Under the pieces are notes generated by a model, which was not told the origin of the DNA, did not search any database, and was given only the letters and a program-made list of their open reading frames with translations. 39,938 nt of DNA, taken from positions 1-39,938 of IMG/VR virus record IMGVR_UViG_3300046543_000064, one strand, 5' to 3'. Origin of the DNA: a virus. Positions 14,912-24,408 of the stretch are shown piece by piece (the first letter of the stretch is position 1; every line of letters begins with the position of its first letter). The position numbers and the translations under genes are program-made.

Positions 14912-15498
14912 TGCGTAATTTCCACGTAATTAAAGACGGCATGGACGTAAGCGCCCTCGCACTCGCAATCTCGATGGACCCTGATCTGTGGACGGCTGAC
15001 ACGTTCTTGCGCAACTATCCACAGGGACCATTCGGCGATACAGACACGATCATGCTGCGCTTCCCGGAGATTCAGACCGGCATGAGTGAGGAAGAGATCG
15101 ATCTGTACAAGGCAAACAAGCTTGCCGGGTACGATCAGCACGAGTCGATAGCATGGCCGGCATGGTCGAAGCTCACGCAGGCACATGAGTTCGTGTTCAA
15201 TCTGGCGCGGTTCTCTTTGGCGACGCGCGTCGGCCGGGTGATGATCAACCGGATTCGCCCAGGCGGCAGGATCTTTCGACATGCCGACACGCCCGAGCAC
15301 GTCAGATATTGGCGCCGCTTTCACCTTGTGATTCAGGGCCAGCCAGGCGCGGTCATCTACTGCGGCAACGGCGAAGGCGACGAGACGCTTCAGATGCTGA
15401 CGGGGCGCCTATTCTGGTTCAGAAATGAACTTGAACACGAAGTGCGCAATGAATCATCCGTCGATCGCATCTCGATGGTGATCGATCTGCACGTCTAA
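14911..15498 (+). CDS. Aspartyl/asparaginyl beta-hydroxylase-like 2-oxoglutarate/Fe(II) oxygenase, 195 aa
   Basis: The C-terminal half has the double-stranded beta-helix metal site: His124-Ala-Asp126 (IFRHADTPEH), distal His176 (NELEHEVRN) and Arg186 (VDRISMVIDL) ten residues later, which binds 2-oxoglutarate. INRIRPGGRI before the HxD and RRFHLVIQG after it match the aspartyl-hydroxylase family. Such enzymes hydroxylate Asp or Asn in proteins; the phage substrate is unknown. The ATG overlaps the upstream stop (TGATG). The 3' end overlaps the convergent terminase gene by four bases. All active-site residues are present, so it is probably functional. Confidence 0.85.
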   Translation: MRNFHVIKDGMDVSALALAISMDPDLWTADTFLRNYPQGPFGDTDTIMLRFPEIQTGMSEEEIDLYKANKLAGYDQHESIAWPAWSKLTQAHEFVFNLARFSLATRVGRVMINRIRPGGRIFRHADTPEHVRYWRRFHLVIQGQPGAVIYCGNGEGDETLQMLTGRLFWFRNELEHEVRNESSVDRISMVIDLHV

Positions 15499-16769
15499 AC
15501 CTTGGCCCAGTGATTCACGGTCGGAATGATGCGGACGTTTCTCGCCATTTCGGCCGTGTGACGTTTCCGCTCGGATACGTTCTTGAAGTGCTCCATTGCG
15601 ACGGCGACGTATCGGAAGCTATCCGCGGCGTGCGAATGCTCATCATGCTTCGGATGGCCAGACTTCGCGCGTGTGTAGCGGCGAAGATGCTCGATCAGTT
15701 CGTCGACATCATCTGAATCTGAAAAGAAAGCGTTCTTGAGCGCTGTGCGTGCCTTCTTGATGCCCGGTTCGACGCCGATTTCCGGGACCGTCTCCACCTG
15801 CCAGCCAAGCTTTTGCACGGTCTGTTTCGTCGTTAGACCGGTCTGAACGGATCGCGCATTCCCATCATGCGGCAGCCAGATGACCGAATGCTTCCAGCCG
15901 TTATCCTTCAGCCATTCGCAGTAGTGCTCGATAGCGTAGTTGTTGTCTTCGTGGAAACCTACGACGCGTAGGCCGCTGATGTCCGCCTGCGCGATCGTTA
16001 TCGACATGCTGTCGTTGATGCCCAAGTCGAAAACGGCATGAGTGCCGAGCACAGGATCAGGGAGCAACGGCCGAATCCTGCCTTGCGTGGCTAGTTCGTG
16101 CATCTCGCGGCGATAGATGGCGCCGGACACCGCAGACTTCGGAATGCCTTCCCAGATATGATCGTAGTCGTCTGGATCGTCCGCCATCGACCGTTGCCGC
16201 TCTGCTTCCATTGCGGCATTCCAGAACGGGTTCTTATCCCAGTTGACCTCGATGATTCTGGCGTTGGCGGGGCGTTTCTGGATGAACGTCGTGTAGACCG
16301 GATCGGTATCGAGCTCGGGGTTCATGCTGAACCAAATCTCAGACGTATCTTTCCGGATAGTCGGCAGGAAAAGATCGAGCGAATCTTTCGAGATGGCCTG
16401 TGCTTCCTCGCCCCATGCAATATCGATGTCGTTCAGCGATTTAATCGATGTCGCCGTTTCGTCGCTCAGTCCTCGAAAGATGAACTTGCTGCCGTTTGGA
16501 GCCGTGATTTCCTTCTTCGTGATATTGAAGAAGCCTTCCAGACCGCAGTCTTTGATGCGCTGCTCGATGATTGCCTTGACGGATTCATCGATCGATTCCT
16601 GAATTTCCCGGAAGCACAGAATGCGCAATGGCTCTGCCGCAGCGCGGATCACCAGCGCGGTTGCGCACGCCATTGACTTACCCGAACCGCGTCCACCGTG
16701 AAAAATGGTGTACCGCGGGCCTTGGCTAAGTAGGCATTCGGCCCAATCCGGGAGAGATACTTCGCTCAT
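15495..16769 (-). CDS. terL: Terminase large subunit (PBSX-type)
   Basis: This 424-residue packaging motor cuts and pumps DNA into proheads. The ATPase domain has Walker A GGRGSGKS (25-32), the Walker B region IDIAWGEEAQ with Glu121/122, and the SMNP coupling motif at 149-152. The nuclease domain has acidic residues Asp248 (VFDLG), Asp302 (LPHDGNARS) and Asp383 (HAADSFRY). The start overlaps the portal stop by four bases. Unlike P22, portal is transcribed before terminase. Confidence 0.95.
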   Translation of the reverse strand: MSEVSLPDWAECLLSQGPRYTIFHGGRGSGKSMACATALVIRAAAEPLRILCFREIQESIDESVKAIIEQRIKDCGLEGFFNITKKEITAPNGSKFIFRGLSDETATSIKSLNDIDIAWGEEAQAISKDSLDLFLPTIRKDTSEIWFSMNPELDTDPVYTTFIQKRPANARIIEVNWDKNPFWNAAMEAERQRSMADDPDDYDHIWEGIPKSAVSGAIYRREMHELATQGRIRPLLPDPVLGTHAVFDLGINDSMSITIAQADISGLRVVGFHEDNNYAIEHYCEWLKDNGWKHSVIWLPHDGNARSVQTGLTTKQTVQKLGWQVETVPEIGVEPGIKKARTALKNAFFSDSDDVDELIEHLRRYTRAKSGHPKHDEHSHAADSFRYVAVAMEHFKNVSERKRHTAEMARNVRIIPTVNHWAKV

Positions 16770-19072
16770 TTACCGACCGCGGCATGATTCGACACATGCA
16801 CTGGAGGCGCCACAGGAGCCGGCGCATTGCCTGCGGTCAATTGCTGCGCGGATGGGTCGACTTGCTGCGTGCCGTGCAAAGCATTGATGCCCGGAGATGG
16901 CGCGGCGATACCTGTCGAGATAGCCTGATTCACCTTGGCATCCATCGGTCCTTGCGGTTGGCTCTGGCTCACTTGTCCGGCCTGCGCGTTCACGCGGTTC
17001 TCGATGTTCTGAAGCATGGCCATGATGGTCGACAACTGGCTTGCATTCGTATCCGAGATCGCCTGTGCTGCTTTCGCCTGGTTGAGTTCGGCAGAGGAAA
17101 GCGCTTGCACGGCTGTCGCTTCGCTCTTGGTTGCGTTGGCCTGAGACTCGCGAGCCTGAGCCAGTAGCGCGACCGTCTGAGCGTCGGGCGGTGCGTTTGC
17201 CGCCTGTTGCTGCTCGGCGTCGAGTTCTTGCTGTTCCTCGTCGTTCGGCTTCACGACGCCAGCCTTGACGAGCTGCATCCGCGCGAACTTGGAAAGGTCT
17301 TCCATGCCCTCGCCGTCGAGATTCCGCACGAGCGTCGCGAGCATCAATTGCTGCATCTGCGGATCGGAGATCCCCGGCAGAATCTTCGCGATTGCGTTGA
17401 CGGTCGAATCTTTTCGGCTGTTGAACGCCGGACCAACGTCGACAAACACATCGAGGCCGGGCGTGAACGAGCGCGCAATCGTCGGCTTTCCTTCGTCATC
17501 GATTGCCGGTACGTTGATCGTCGTAGACTCGGGCGAGCCGTCCTCGCCATTGGCAGAGAACTTGCGGCTGTCTTCGGTATAGATGTCGCACGCCATCGAC
17601 AGATAAATCTTGCCGCAGCGCTGCATCGCACGCGACATGTTGTCGACGAAGATGTAGACCTGCATGTCTTGATGCGCCTGCACACGACTTACCAGCGCAT
17701 CGGACGTATTGGAAGTAACTTGGCCAGCTGCCAGATCGCCACCCGTCACATCCATCATGTCGGCAGCGGTAATCTGCACGAGGCCGGCGAGCGCAGGAGG
17801 AACGTCCGGCTGCTTGATGTATCCGACCGGGCCCGAGACCGTCTGCGAGCCATCTGCGCCGGTAATCGGGTTGACCGTCAGGTACGGATTGTTGTCGACC
17901 AGATCGCGCGCCCATGCCAATTCATGCCCAGCGACTTGTTCAGGCACGAAGATTGGCTTCTCGCGCGGCGTGAATGCCGTGATGTCCGCAAGCGTGCTGA
18001 TCTGCATGTTGTACAGGCGCTGCGAGTCCTTCGCGAGCCGTACAGCGCCTTGGAAGCGTTCGATACCATCGATGATCTGGCGAATACCGTAGACAACCAC
18101 AATCGGAATCTCAGAGCCAGCAATGTAGCCGCAGTCCTTCAGAACGCCGCAGCCATCCATGAAGTACTTGCGCACTTTCTTGGTGTTACGCTTTCCGCTG
18201 CGGACCTTGATGTATCCGACCGATCCCAAGTGCTGCTCTTGTTCCTCCGCTGCTTCCCGATCGTCTGCGTCAAGTCCGGCATAGACCTTCTGCTCGACGC
18301 CAGAATGCGGTTCGCGCCAGACCGAATACTTCTCGATCTTCTTCTCGACCTCGTAATACTCGCCGATGTAGACGGAATCATTCGTGAACCAGTCGAATTG
18401 CTTCAGCGAGCGGACCATCTTGAAACTGCTCGGTCGATTTTCGAGCTCCACCGCATCACCGAGATATTCGGTCGTGTACGTGTCCCATGAGATCGGGTTC
18501 AGTACCGTACACCACTTCGCATCCGACTTGTCGAGCTTCCGGCTATCCGGATCGAAGAACACGCTGATGTCTGCATCGTTGATCGGCTCGAAGCAAATGC
18601 GTTGCGGCGTATCGTCGTCGAGTTCGGTTTCCGCGCGATGGTCGTAGTCATTCGTCAGGCGCCACGCTCCAACGCCGCCCGCTACTGCTTCCTCGAATGC
18701 GGACACATACACGTCTTGGGCGCCGCTGTATTGCTCGTCCGACCGGTAGACGATGCGGAGCGCGTCGAGATCATCTTGGCGGCTGTCATCTTCGCTAGAC
18801 CGAAAGTTGACCGTCATCGCATTGGCACGGTATTCAGAGACAATCCGGCGCACGGCTTTCTGCACCTTGTTCACAACGAAGCGCGGCCGGTTGTTGAACT
18901 GCGCGCCTAGGCCACCTTCCCACTGCGCGCCGTCGACGAAGGCAAAGCGCCGGTCTTCGAGTGCTGCGAGTCGAATTTGCTGTTGCGGCCCATAAGCGCG
19001 ATCGAATCGGGCCGTCGCGCGCTCCCAAACCTTCGCCTGTCGTTCTTCTTTGGTCAGAGCCATAGCACCCAT
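16766..19072 (-). CDS. Portal protein, P22 gp1 type
   Basis: This 768-residue protein forms the dodecameric DNA gate of the capsid vertex. The first 600 residues follow the P22 portal family (RFAFVDGAQWEG, RPRFVVNKVQKAVRRIVSEY, VGAWRLTNDY, RLYNMQISTLADITAF, GGDLAAGQVTSNTSDALVSR). The C-terminal Gln/Ala-rich helix (about residues 640-720) matches the portal barrel. Two in-frame ATGs lie three codons apart. Its 5' end overlaps the GNAT-like gene. Confidence 0.88.
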   Translation of the reverse strand: MGAMALTKEERQAKVWERATARFDRAYGPQQQIRLAALEDRRFAFVDGAQWEGGLGAQFNNRPRFVVNKVQKAVRRIVSEYRANAMTVNFRSSEDDSRQDDLDALRIVYRSDEQYSGAQDVYVSAFEEAVAGGVGAWRLTNDYDHRAETELDDDTPQRICFEPINDADISVFFDPDSRKLDKSDAKWCTVLNPISWDTYTTEYLGDAVELENRPSSFKMVRSLKQFDWFTNDSVYIGEYYEVEKKIEKYSVWREPHSGVEQKVYAGLDADDREAAEEQEQHLGSVGYIKVRSGKRNTKKVRKYFMDGCGVLKDCGYIAGSEIPIVVVYGIRQIIDGIERFQGAVRLAKDSQRLYNMQISTLADITAFTPREKPIFVPEQVAGHELAWARDLVDNNPYLTVNPITGADGSQTVSGPVGYIKQPDVPPALAGLVQITAADMMDVTGGDLAAGQVTSNTSDALVSRVQAHQDMQVYIFVDNMSRAMQRCGKIYLSMACDIYTEDSRKFSANGEDGSPESTTINVPAIDDEGKPTIARSFTPGLDVFVDVGPAFNSRKDSTVNAIAKILPGISDPQMQQLMLATLVRNLDGEGMEDLSKFARMQLVKAGVVKPNDEEQQELDAEQQQAANAPPDAQTVALLAQARESQANATKSEATAVQALSSAELNQAKAAQAISDTNASQLSTIMAMLQNIENRVNAQAGQVSQSQPQGPMDAKVNQAISTGIAAPSPGINALHGTQQVDPSAQQLTAGNAPAPVAPPVHVSNHAAVGK

Positions 19073-19512
19073 TTCCGCTCAAAAGGTTCGAAACCCATTC
19101 CAGCAAAGAAATCACCGCATGGGAATGCCAGCTTTTCGCCTGCCATCCAGCATTTCACGCCGCGCCTAACCAGCTCTGCGCGAGTTGCCGCAAAGAGCGC
19201 TTTCCCATGCTCAAGGCCGCGTCGCGTCGGTTCGACATAAAAGATGTCGCCGATTCCTTCCATGCATCCGCCATAGTGGATGCTCGGACGAACGAAAGCG
19301 ACGAAGTAGGCGACGATCTGGCCCTCAAGCCGCCCGATCATCATCATTAGCTGGTCGGCATCCTGCATCGCGCGATAGAGAGGAACATTCGGCTCTAGCT
19401 CATATCCCATCTGCTTGTGAATGCTGATCTCATCGTAATGCTCGTCCAGCAACGGACGTAGTTCTGCATACACATCCTGAAACTTTTCGACAGAGAAGAC
19501 TGGTGTGTTCAT
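19054..19512 (-). CDS. GNAT-like N-acetyltransferase-fold protein, 152 aa
   Basis: ADQLMMMIGRLEGQIVAYFV, GIGDIFYVEPTRRGLEHGKA and LVRRGVKCWMAGEKL, then FFAGMGFEPFE, follow the GNAT order: substrate strand, the acetyl-CoA loop (TRRGLEHGKAL resembles the R/Q-x-x-G-x-A/G signature) and the C-terminal strand. AGGA precedes ATG 19510-19512. T7-like phages encode GNAT-fold internal virion proteins, so this may be a virion-assembly factor rather than an enzyme; both are possible. It lies between the ejection and portal genes, overlapping portal. Confidence 0.7.
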   Translation of the reverse strand: MNTPVFSVEKFQDVYAELRPLLDEHYDEISIHKQMGYELEPNVPLYRAMQDADQLMMMIGRLEGQIVAYFVAFVRPSIHYGGCMEGIGDIFYVEPTRRGLEHGKALFAATRAELVRRGVKCWMAGEKLAFPCGDFFAGMGFEPFERKWVLWL

Positions 19513-19519
19513 AGTTGTC

Positions 19520-22500
19520 CTAACGGCGACCGTTAAACTGATTTGCGGCTGTGGCGCCGGCCACATACCCCGCTTTCTGCGACAGTTGCTGGATGAACAG
19601 ACGACGGGCCGCGAGCGATTCGTAATTGCGCAATGCTGAGGCCAATAGTTTACCGTTAGAAAGAAGCTTTGCCGCGTTCTCGGTCGTGATCGAGGAAACC
19701 TTTTGCGTGATCGTGCGGTTTAGAGCGCCACTTATTGCGCCAACCACGAGGCCGCCAGCAGCGCCGAACGGTCCCGCAGCAGAGCCAAGAGCGCCGCCGA
19801 TCAGGCTTTGGACTGTGGCATCCTTGAACGCCTCACCGAGATTGCGCCCGAAGCGCTTCGCTGCCCCTTGGTTCTGCGCTGTATCGCTGCCGCCGATCTT
19901 GCCAGTCTTGGCATATGTCGTCGTCTGGTTATGCAAGTCCTGCGCGACGCTGCCGAACTGGCTCGCATCCTCTTTCGACATGAACGGCGAATACTTGTCG
20001 GCCGCACCCTTGAACGTACCACGGTTGAATTCCGTTCCGCCTCGGCTGTTCAGGTTGCGATCCGATACTTCGCTCAGTGCCAGCTCGCGCGCCTTCTGCT
20101 GGCGCAGTGCGATCGCCTTCGAGCGGTCAGCCGCTTCCATGTCCGGCAGCAGCTTGTCGAGCTTGCGCAGATCGGCGGGCGACGATGCGTTGCTCACCAC
20201 GTCTTGAGCCTGCGCGAGCGCCGTCTGGCTCGTTTTCTGCGATTCGATCGAGGCGATGTTCTGCGCGTGCGCGCCGTGCAGTTCCTTGTAGGCCGCCGAT
20301 TGGTTGTCGAGAATGCCCTTGAACTCTTCATGCGCTACCGCATGTTTCTCGCTGGATGCGAGCGCGCGTCGGATGTACTCTTGACCTTCGGCCGGCAGTC
20401 CTGTTAGATCGTTCTTGTTCTGAAGGTGCTTAGCCAATGCTGCCAGCGCGTCGAGCGTCGCATCCGGAACCTTGTCGGCAGGACGAAAGCCGGGCTTCAT
20501 CTGTTCCGCTTTGACGCTGTTGATCGTGTTGATCAGCTTTTCAGCGCTCACTTCGCCAGTTGCCGGGTTTATCGCCCCATTGACACGAGTCTGCAACGCA
20601 GTCATGGCGTCAATAGGACCGCTCGCTTCGGCGAACTTCGCTCTGGCTGCACCGTATTCCGGATAGGCTTGGTCCATCTGTTCGAGTAGCGCCTTCTTTA
20701 CCGCTGTGTAGCGCGTTACCTTGGACGTATCGCCGGCGAGTGAAGCCTTCGAAATCAGACCATCGATACCCTGCTTCGCGTCCAGCAAGCCGCGCCCGGT
20801 TGCCGTAACTGAGCCGTCCGGATTGACCGTAATCGCCGCTTGCTCGCCACGGTCGGCCGCAATGTCGCCAGCCTCGCCAATCGCTTCCTTGAACGTCGGC
20901 CGCTTCGCGAGATTCTTCCACGCATCAGAATCGAACGTCGTCGATGCATTCATTGGCAGGAAGTTATCCGACGCATCCGCGCTTCGTGCCGCTTTCGCCG
21001 CCGCCAACTGTTCGGGCGTGCCAGTGATCTGGTCGAGCGTCGCGGCCGCATCGGCATGCTTCGCCTTCTGCAAGTCCTCGAACACGGTCGAGCCTTGATC
21101 TGCTGCGATCTTCTTGGCGAGTTTGACTGGCGCTTCAAACTGCGGCGCTTGGAGACGATCGGCCACCGGCTTGGCGAGCGGTTGGACTTCGGTCTGCCCT
21201 TGCGCTGCCAGTGCGTCACTACGCTGCGCTGCTGCCTCGCCGGCCTGTTCTGCTGCCTGTGGAGCAGCAGGCGTGCCGGGATTGTTCGGCGCTTCCGCCG
21301 GCATCGAGCCAGGCGCTTTGCCTTTCTGCAGCGCTGCAGCAATCGCCTCGTCATTGTTCGCGCTCGCGTTGGCAGCAACAGACGGATTCGCGTTCGTGTT
21401 CGCCTTTTGCAACGTCGTTACGTTCGCATCGTTCGCCATTTCGGCTGCAGTCGGCGTGTAACCGGGCGTTTGCGACGCAGGAGCCGTTTCGATCTTCGTC
21501 GCCAATTCGTTTGGCGTGTGACCGGTTGCGCTCGCGATGTCGGCCGCGACCTGAGCGTCAGGCGCCGCGCCACTGGCTGCGACCTTCGTCGCTTCAGACG
21601 GAGTACCGCCGAACATCTCTTGCAGGCGTGCGATGCCCTTGGCAACAGTCGGATTCTCGGCGAGAGCAGATACGCCCTTGCCAATGACCTTGCCGACGCC
21701 GAGGCCAGCCGCACCCGCGCCAGCGCCTACAGCCGCATCGCGCGCGACTTCGCCTATTGACTTGTTCTGCGCCACAGCAGGAGCCGCACCAGCGACAGCA
21801 CCGCCAGCGACAGCGCCTGGAAGCGATGCGCCGCCCATCGCGGCATACGGAGCCGCCTCACCGACGAATCCAGCAACCTTGCCAGCCGTGCTGTTGTTCG
21901 TGTCGCGTGCCATCTTGGCGTCGATTTGCTGATGCGCAGCGTTCGCTTGGTTTGCAAAGTCATCTGCGCCCACCAGGCGACCGCCAGCCGAGGCAATGTC
22001 GAGCAGACTGCCTGCGACGCCGCCAACAGCCTTCTCCGCCACGTCTGACAGCGTAGAGCCGTTCTGCGCTGCGGTTGCCGGGTTCTGCGGAGCGGTAGGC
22101 ATTGCGTCAGCCGATACGCCACCGAGCGGATTCCAGCCGCTGCTAGTGTCCTGCGCGGGCGTTTGCTGAGCGGGCATCGTCAGCGTGCCATTGGCGACAC
22201 CGGCCTTGATCGTCGCCAGTTGATCTGGCGTGAGCGTGCCAGTCTGCATTGCTGCGAGCGTTTGCGGGCCGATCGGCTTAGCTGCTGGCGTCGATTGCGC
22301 GCCGGAAACAGGTGGCATACCAGATTGCGGCCCAGAAACTGGAGGCATGCCAGACTGTGGCTTTTGCAACTGGCTCGGATCGATACCGATCTTCGAAGCG
22401 CGCTGCTCTACTGCCTTCATATCTTCAGGAGACAGACGGCCAGCGTTGTAGTCCGCCACGATCTGAGCATTGACGCCAGCACCGGGCGGCGCAGCCTGCG

Positions 22501-23053
22501 GAGCCTGCACTGATGCCGTAGGTTGCTGCTGTGGAGCGCCTGCCATTCCGACGACGGACGGGTCAAGCCCATACGACGCCGCGCTCGGCAGCGGAGCATT
22601 CGGGATCGGAGCACTCTGGCTCGGATCAGGCTGAGGCGTATCCTGTCCTCCGCTTCCCGTGAAATGCGCCATCACACGATTCGTGTACGCGCGCGTCTGT
22701 CCGCCCCAGTTAGCCGGATCAGTGCCGCCAATGTATTGCGTGACCGCGCCTGCCGCGCTGCCTGTGCGCTGAATGCCTTCTTTGAGCAGATACGCAGCAC
22801 CGAGCGCCGCGGCCTGTGGCGAGGATGTCGGATCAATCTTGTACTTCTTGATGATCAGATCTCGAGTCGCAGGCGTAAATTGGTATGGCGTAGTCGCTCC
22901 AGCGCTCGATACCTGATTGGCGTTCGACTTCTCGCCAACAGTGCGAATGCTCGTGAGCAGACCGGGCGGGATGCCTGCGACCTCAGACGCGCTCTGATCG
23001 GCCGCCGCGTAGACCGGATCTTTGTAAGAGACGGGAAAGGTAGTGTTGGTCAT
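19520..23053 (-). CDS. Large DNA-ejection protein with N-terminal lytic transglycosylase domain, 1177 aa
   Basis: The N-terminus (residues about 25-130) is a lysozyme-like transglycosylase: Glu41 in RTVGEKSNANQVSSAGATTP then YQFTPATRD, AALGAAYLLKEG and ITQYIGGTDPANW. It would cut peptidoglycan during DNA entry. Pro/Gln-rich linkers include a tandem QSGMPPVSG repeat. Glycine-zipper stretches (AAVGAGAGAAGLGVGKVIGK near residue 450 and GGALGSAAGPFGAAGGLVVG near 1100) could form membrane segments. Long helices fill the C-terminal half. It follows the other two ejection genes, like P22 gp16 after gp7 and gp20. Confidence 0.82.
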   Translation of the reverse strand: MTNTTFPVSYKDPVYAAADQSASEVAGIPPGLLTSIRTVGEKSNANQVSSAGATTPYQFTPATRDLIIKKYKIDPTSSPQAAALGAAYLLKEGIQRTGSAAGAVTQYIGGTDPANWGGQTRAYTNRVMAHFTGSGGQDTPQPDPSQSAPIPNAPLPSAASYGLDPSVVGMAGAPQQQPTASVQAPQAAPPGAGVNAQIVADYNAGRLSPEDMKAVEQRASKIGIDPSQLQKPQSGMPPVSGPQSGMPPVSGAQSTPAAKPIGPQTLAAMQTGTLTPDQLATIKAGVANGTLTMPAQQTPAQDTSSGWNPLGGVSADAMPTAPQNPATAAQNGSTLSDVAEKAVGGVAGSLLDIASAGGRLVGADDFANQANAAHQQIDAKMARDTNNSTAGKVAGFVGEAAPYAAMGGASLPGAVAGGAVAGAAPAVAQNKSIGEVARDAAVGAGAGAAGLGVGKVIGKGVSALAENPTVAKGIARLQEMFGGTPSEATKVAASGAAPDAQVAADIASATGHTPNELATKIETAPASQTPGYTPTAAEMANDANVTTLQKANTNANPSVAANASANNDEAIAAALQKGKAPGSMPAEAPNNPGTPAAPQAAEQAGEAAAQRSDALAAQGQTEVQPLAKPVADRLQAPQFEAPVKLAKKIAADQGSTVFEDLQKAKHADAAATLDQITGTPEQLAAAKAARSADASDNFLPMNASTTFDSDAWKNLAKRPTFKEAIGEAGDIAADRGEQAAITVNPDGSVTATGRGLLDAKQGIDGLISKASLAGDTSKVTRYTAVKKALLEQMDQAYPEYGAARAKFAEASGPIDAMTALQTRVNGAINPATGEVSAEKLINTINSVKAEQMKPGFRPADKVPDATLDALAALAKHLQNKNDLTGLPAEGQEYIRRALASSEKHAVAHEEFKGILDNQSAAYKELHGAHAQNIASIESQKTSQTALAQAQDVVSNASSPADLRKLDKLLPDMEAADRSKAIALRQQKARELALSEVSDRNLNSRGGTEFNRGTFKGAADKYSPFMSKEDASQFGSVAQDLHNQTTTYAKTGKIGGSDTAQNQGAAKRFGRNLGEAFKDATVQSLIGGALGSAAGPFGAAGGLVVGAISGALNRTITQKVSSITTENAAKLLSNGKLLASALRNYESLAARRLFIQQLSQKAGYVAGATAANQFNGRR

Positions 23054-24408
23054 TGCGTCGGATCGAAGGAGTTAGCGCCAGGCGTCGTGTAATAGCTCGG
23101 CGCCACCTTCTTACTGAACTGCGTGAAGCTATCTCCTTGCTTGACGAATGCCGCGCCGTTCGGCGTCTGAATCGTCATATCGCGATATGCTGGACCCACT
23201 GAGCCGTTATTGCCGCGCATCCAGTCGCCGCGGGCGTTCGACCATGCCGCTTTCGAGGCGAGGAACTTCTGACGCGCTTGCAAGTATGTCGACCATGCTT
23301 TCGGACTATCCGTGATCTGCGGAACGTTCTGCACTGCGCGCGCCGTCGACGCATCAGTGAAGTTGCCATTGACCATGCTCGCCGTCTCAGCCTGCGTCAC
23401 CAGCGATGACGCCTCTTGGCGCAGTTGCTGAAGCTTAGACGTGTCGCCTGTCCACTTCCGGCCGGCCTGGTCCCACGTCGCGCCGAGCACGCCGCTTGCG
23501 CCGCCGTTTTCGATCTGGCCGAATGCATTCGCGAGTTCGCCGGATTGATCCGAAAGCTGCTGGTTCGTCTGGCTGGCGTTGTATTCCGGTTGAGCAGCAG
23601 TGATCGCCGCAGGGGGCGCGACCAGTTGTTGATTCGTGACGCCAGTATTGGCTACGGTCTGAGCAGTTCCAGCCTGAGTCGATTGTAGATTCGCCGCTGC
23701 TTGCGGAGCGGCATACGCGGCCGCCGTTCCAGCACGAGAAGCATCTGATTGCGCTTGAGAGATTGCCGCTGGGACTGTATTCTGCGCAACGACCGCGCCC
23801 GCTTGGGATTTCTGGTTCCCATACAATTGCTCCGCTGTGTTCGCGCTGCCAGCATTGAGAATGTTCGATGCGACTTGCTTTGCAGCTTCCGGGTTCTGAT
23901 TGATCAGCGCCTCGAAAGAACGCGTCGACGCTGCGCCTTGCGTGTCGCCTGAGTTCTCTTGACGTACGGCGCGCGCTTCCAGCAGTTGGAGTGCACCAGG
24001 CACATCATTCGCCTGCAAGCGAGCCTGCATGCCAGCAACCGTGCTCACCGCATCAGCCGACATCTGGGCGCGCGTGTTCTCCCAGTTGTGCTGTGTCTGC
24101 TGCTGGTTCGCGTTGACCTGCTGCGCGAACTCGGGATACTTGTTCGCGAGTGCCTGATAGTCGGCAGGCTGAGCATTCGGATTCGATGCGAGCGCCTGCG
24201 ATTCCATCTGGAACGCTTGTTGACGCTGGTTGTTGCTGATCTGCAAGCCGGAGTTCGAGACGCTGGCCGCATTGCCTGCGTTCGTCGCCTGAATCCTGCC
24301 GGGAAGCGTCGCATCGTTCACGCCGAGCTGCTGGCCAGTCAATGCCGCTTGGCCCATCTGCGCGTCGATGCCCTTGCCGATATTGGAAAAATCGATCAGA
24401 TCGGCCAT
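23050..24408 (-). CDS. DNA-ejection protein, P22 gp20-like, 452 aa
   Basis: A Gln/Ala/Asn-rich helical protein: MADLIDFSNIGKGIDAQMGQ, heptad-like QQAFQMESQALASNP and ARLQANDVPGALQLLEARAV, and a C-terminal domain (KAWSTYLQARQKFLASKAAW). Composition and position, between a gp7-like gene and a very large transglycosylase-bearing protein, match the second ejection protein of P22-like phages. The stop overlaps the start of the 1177-aa gene by four bases. Confidence 0.7.
   Translation of the reverse strand: MADLIDFSNIGKGIDAQMGQAALTGQQLGVNDATLPGRIQATNAGNAASVSNSGLQISNNQRQQAFQMESQALASNPNAQPADYQALANKYPEFAQQVNANQQQTQHNWENTRAQMSADAVSTVAGMQARLQANDVPGALQLLEARAVRQENSGDTQGAASTRSFEALINQNPEAAKQVASNILNAGSANTAEQLYGNQKSQAGAVVAQNTVPAAISQAQSDASRAGTAAAYAAPQAAANLQSTQAGTAQTVANTGVTNQQLVAPPAAITAAQPEYNASQTNQQLSDQSGELANAFGQIENGGASGVLGATWDQAGRKWTGDTSKLQQLRQEASSLVTQAETASMVNGNFTDASTARAVQNVPQITDSPKAWSTYLQARQKFLASKAAWSNARGDWMRGNNGSVGPAYRDMTIQTPNGAAFVKQGDSFTQFSKKVAPSYYTTPGANSFDPTQ

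Noticed and set aside
17207-18490. Long plus-strand open frame (427 codons) opposite the portal gene
   Set aside because: It is antisense to the portal, with Arg/Leu/Val-rich composition and no motif or ribosome-binding site.
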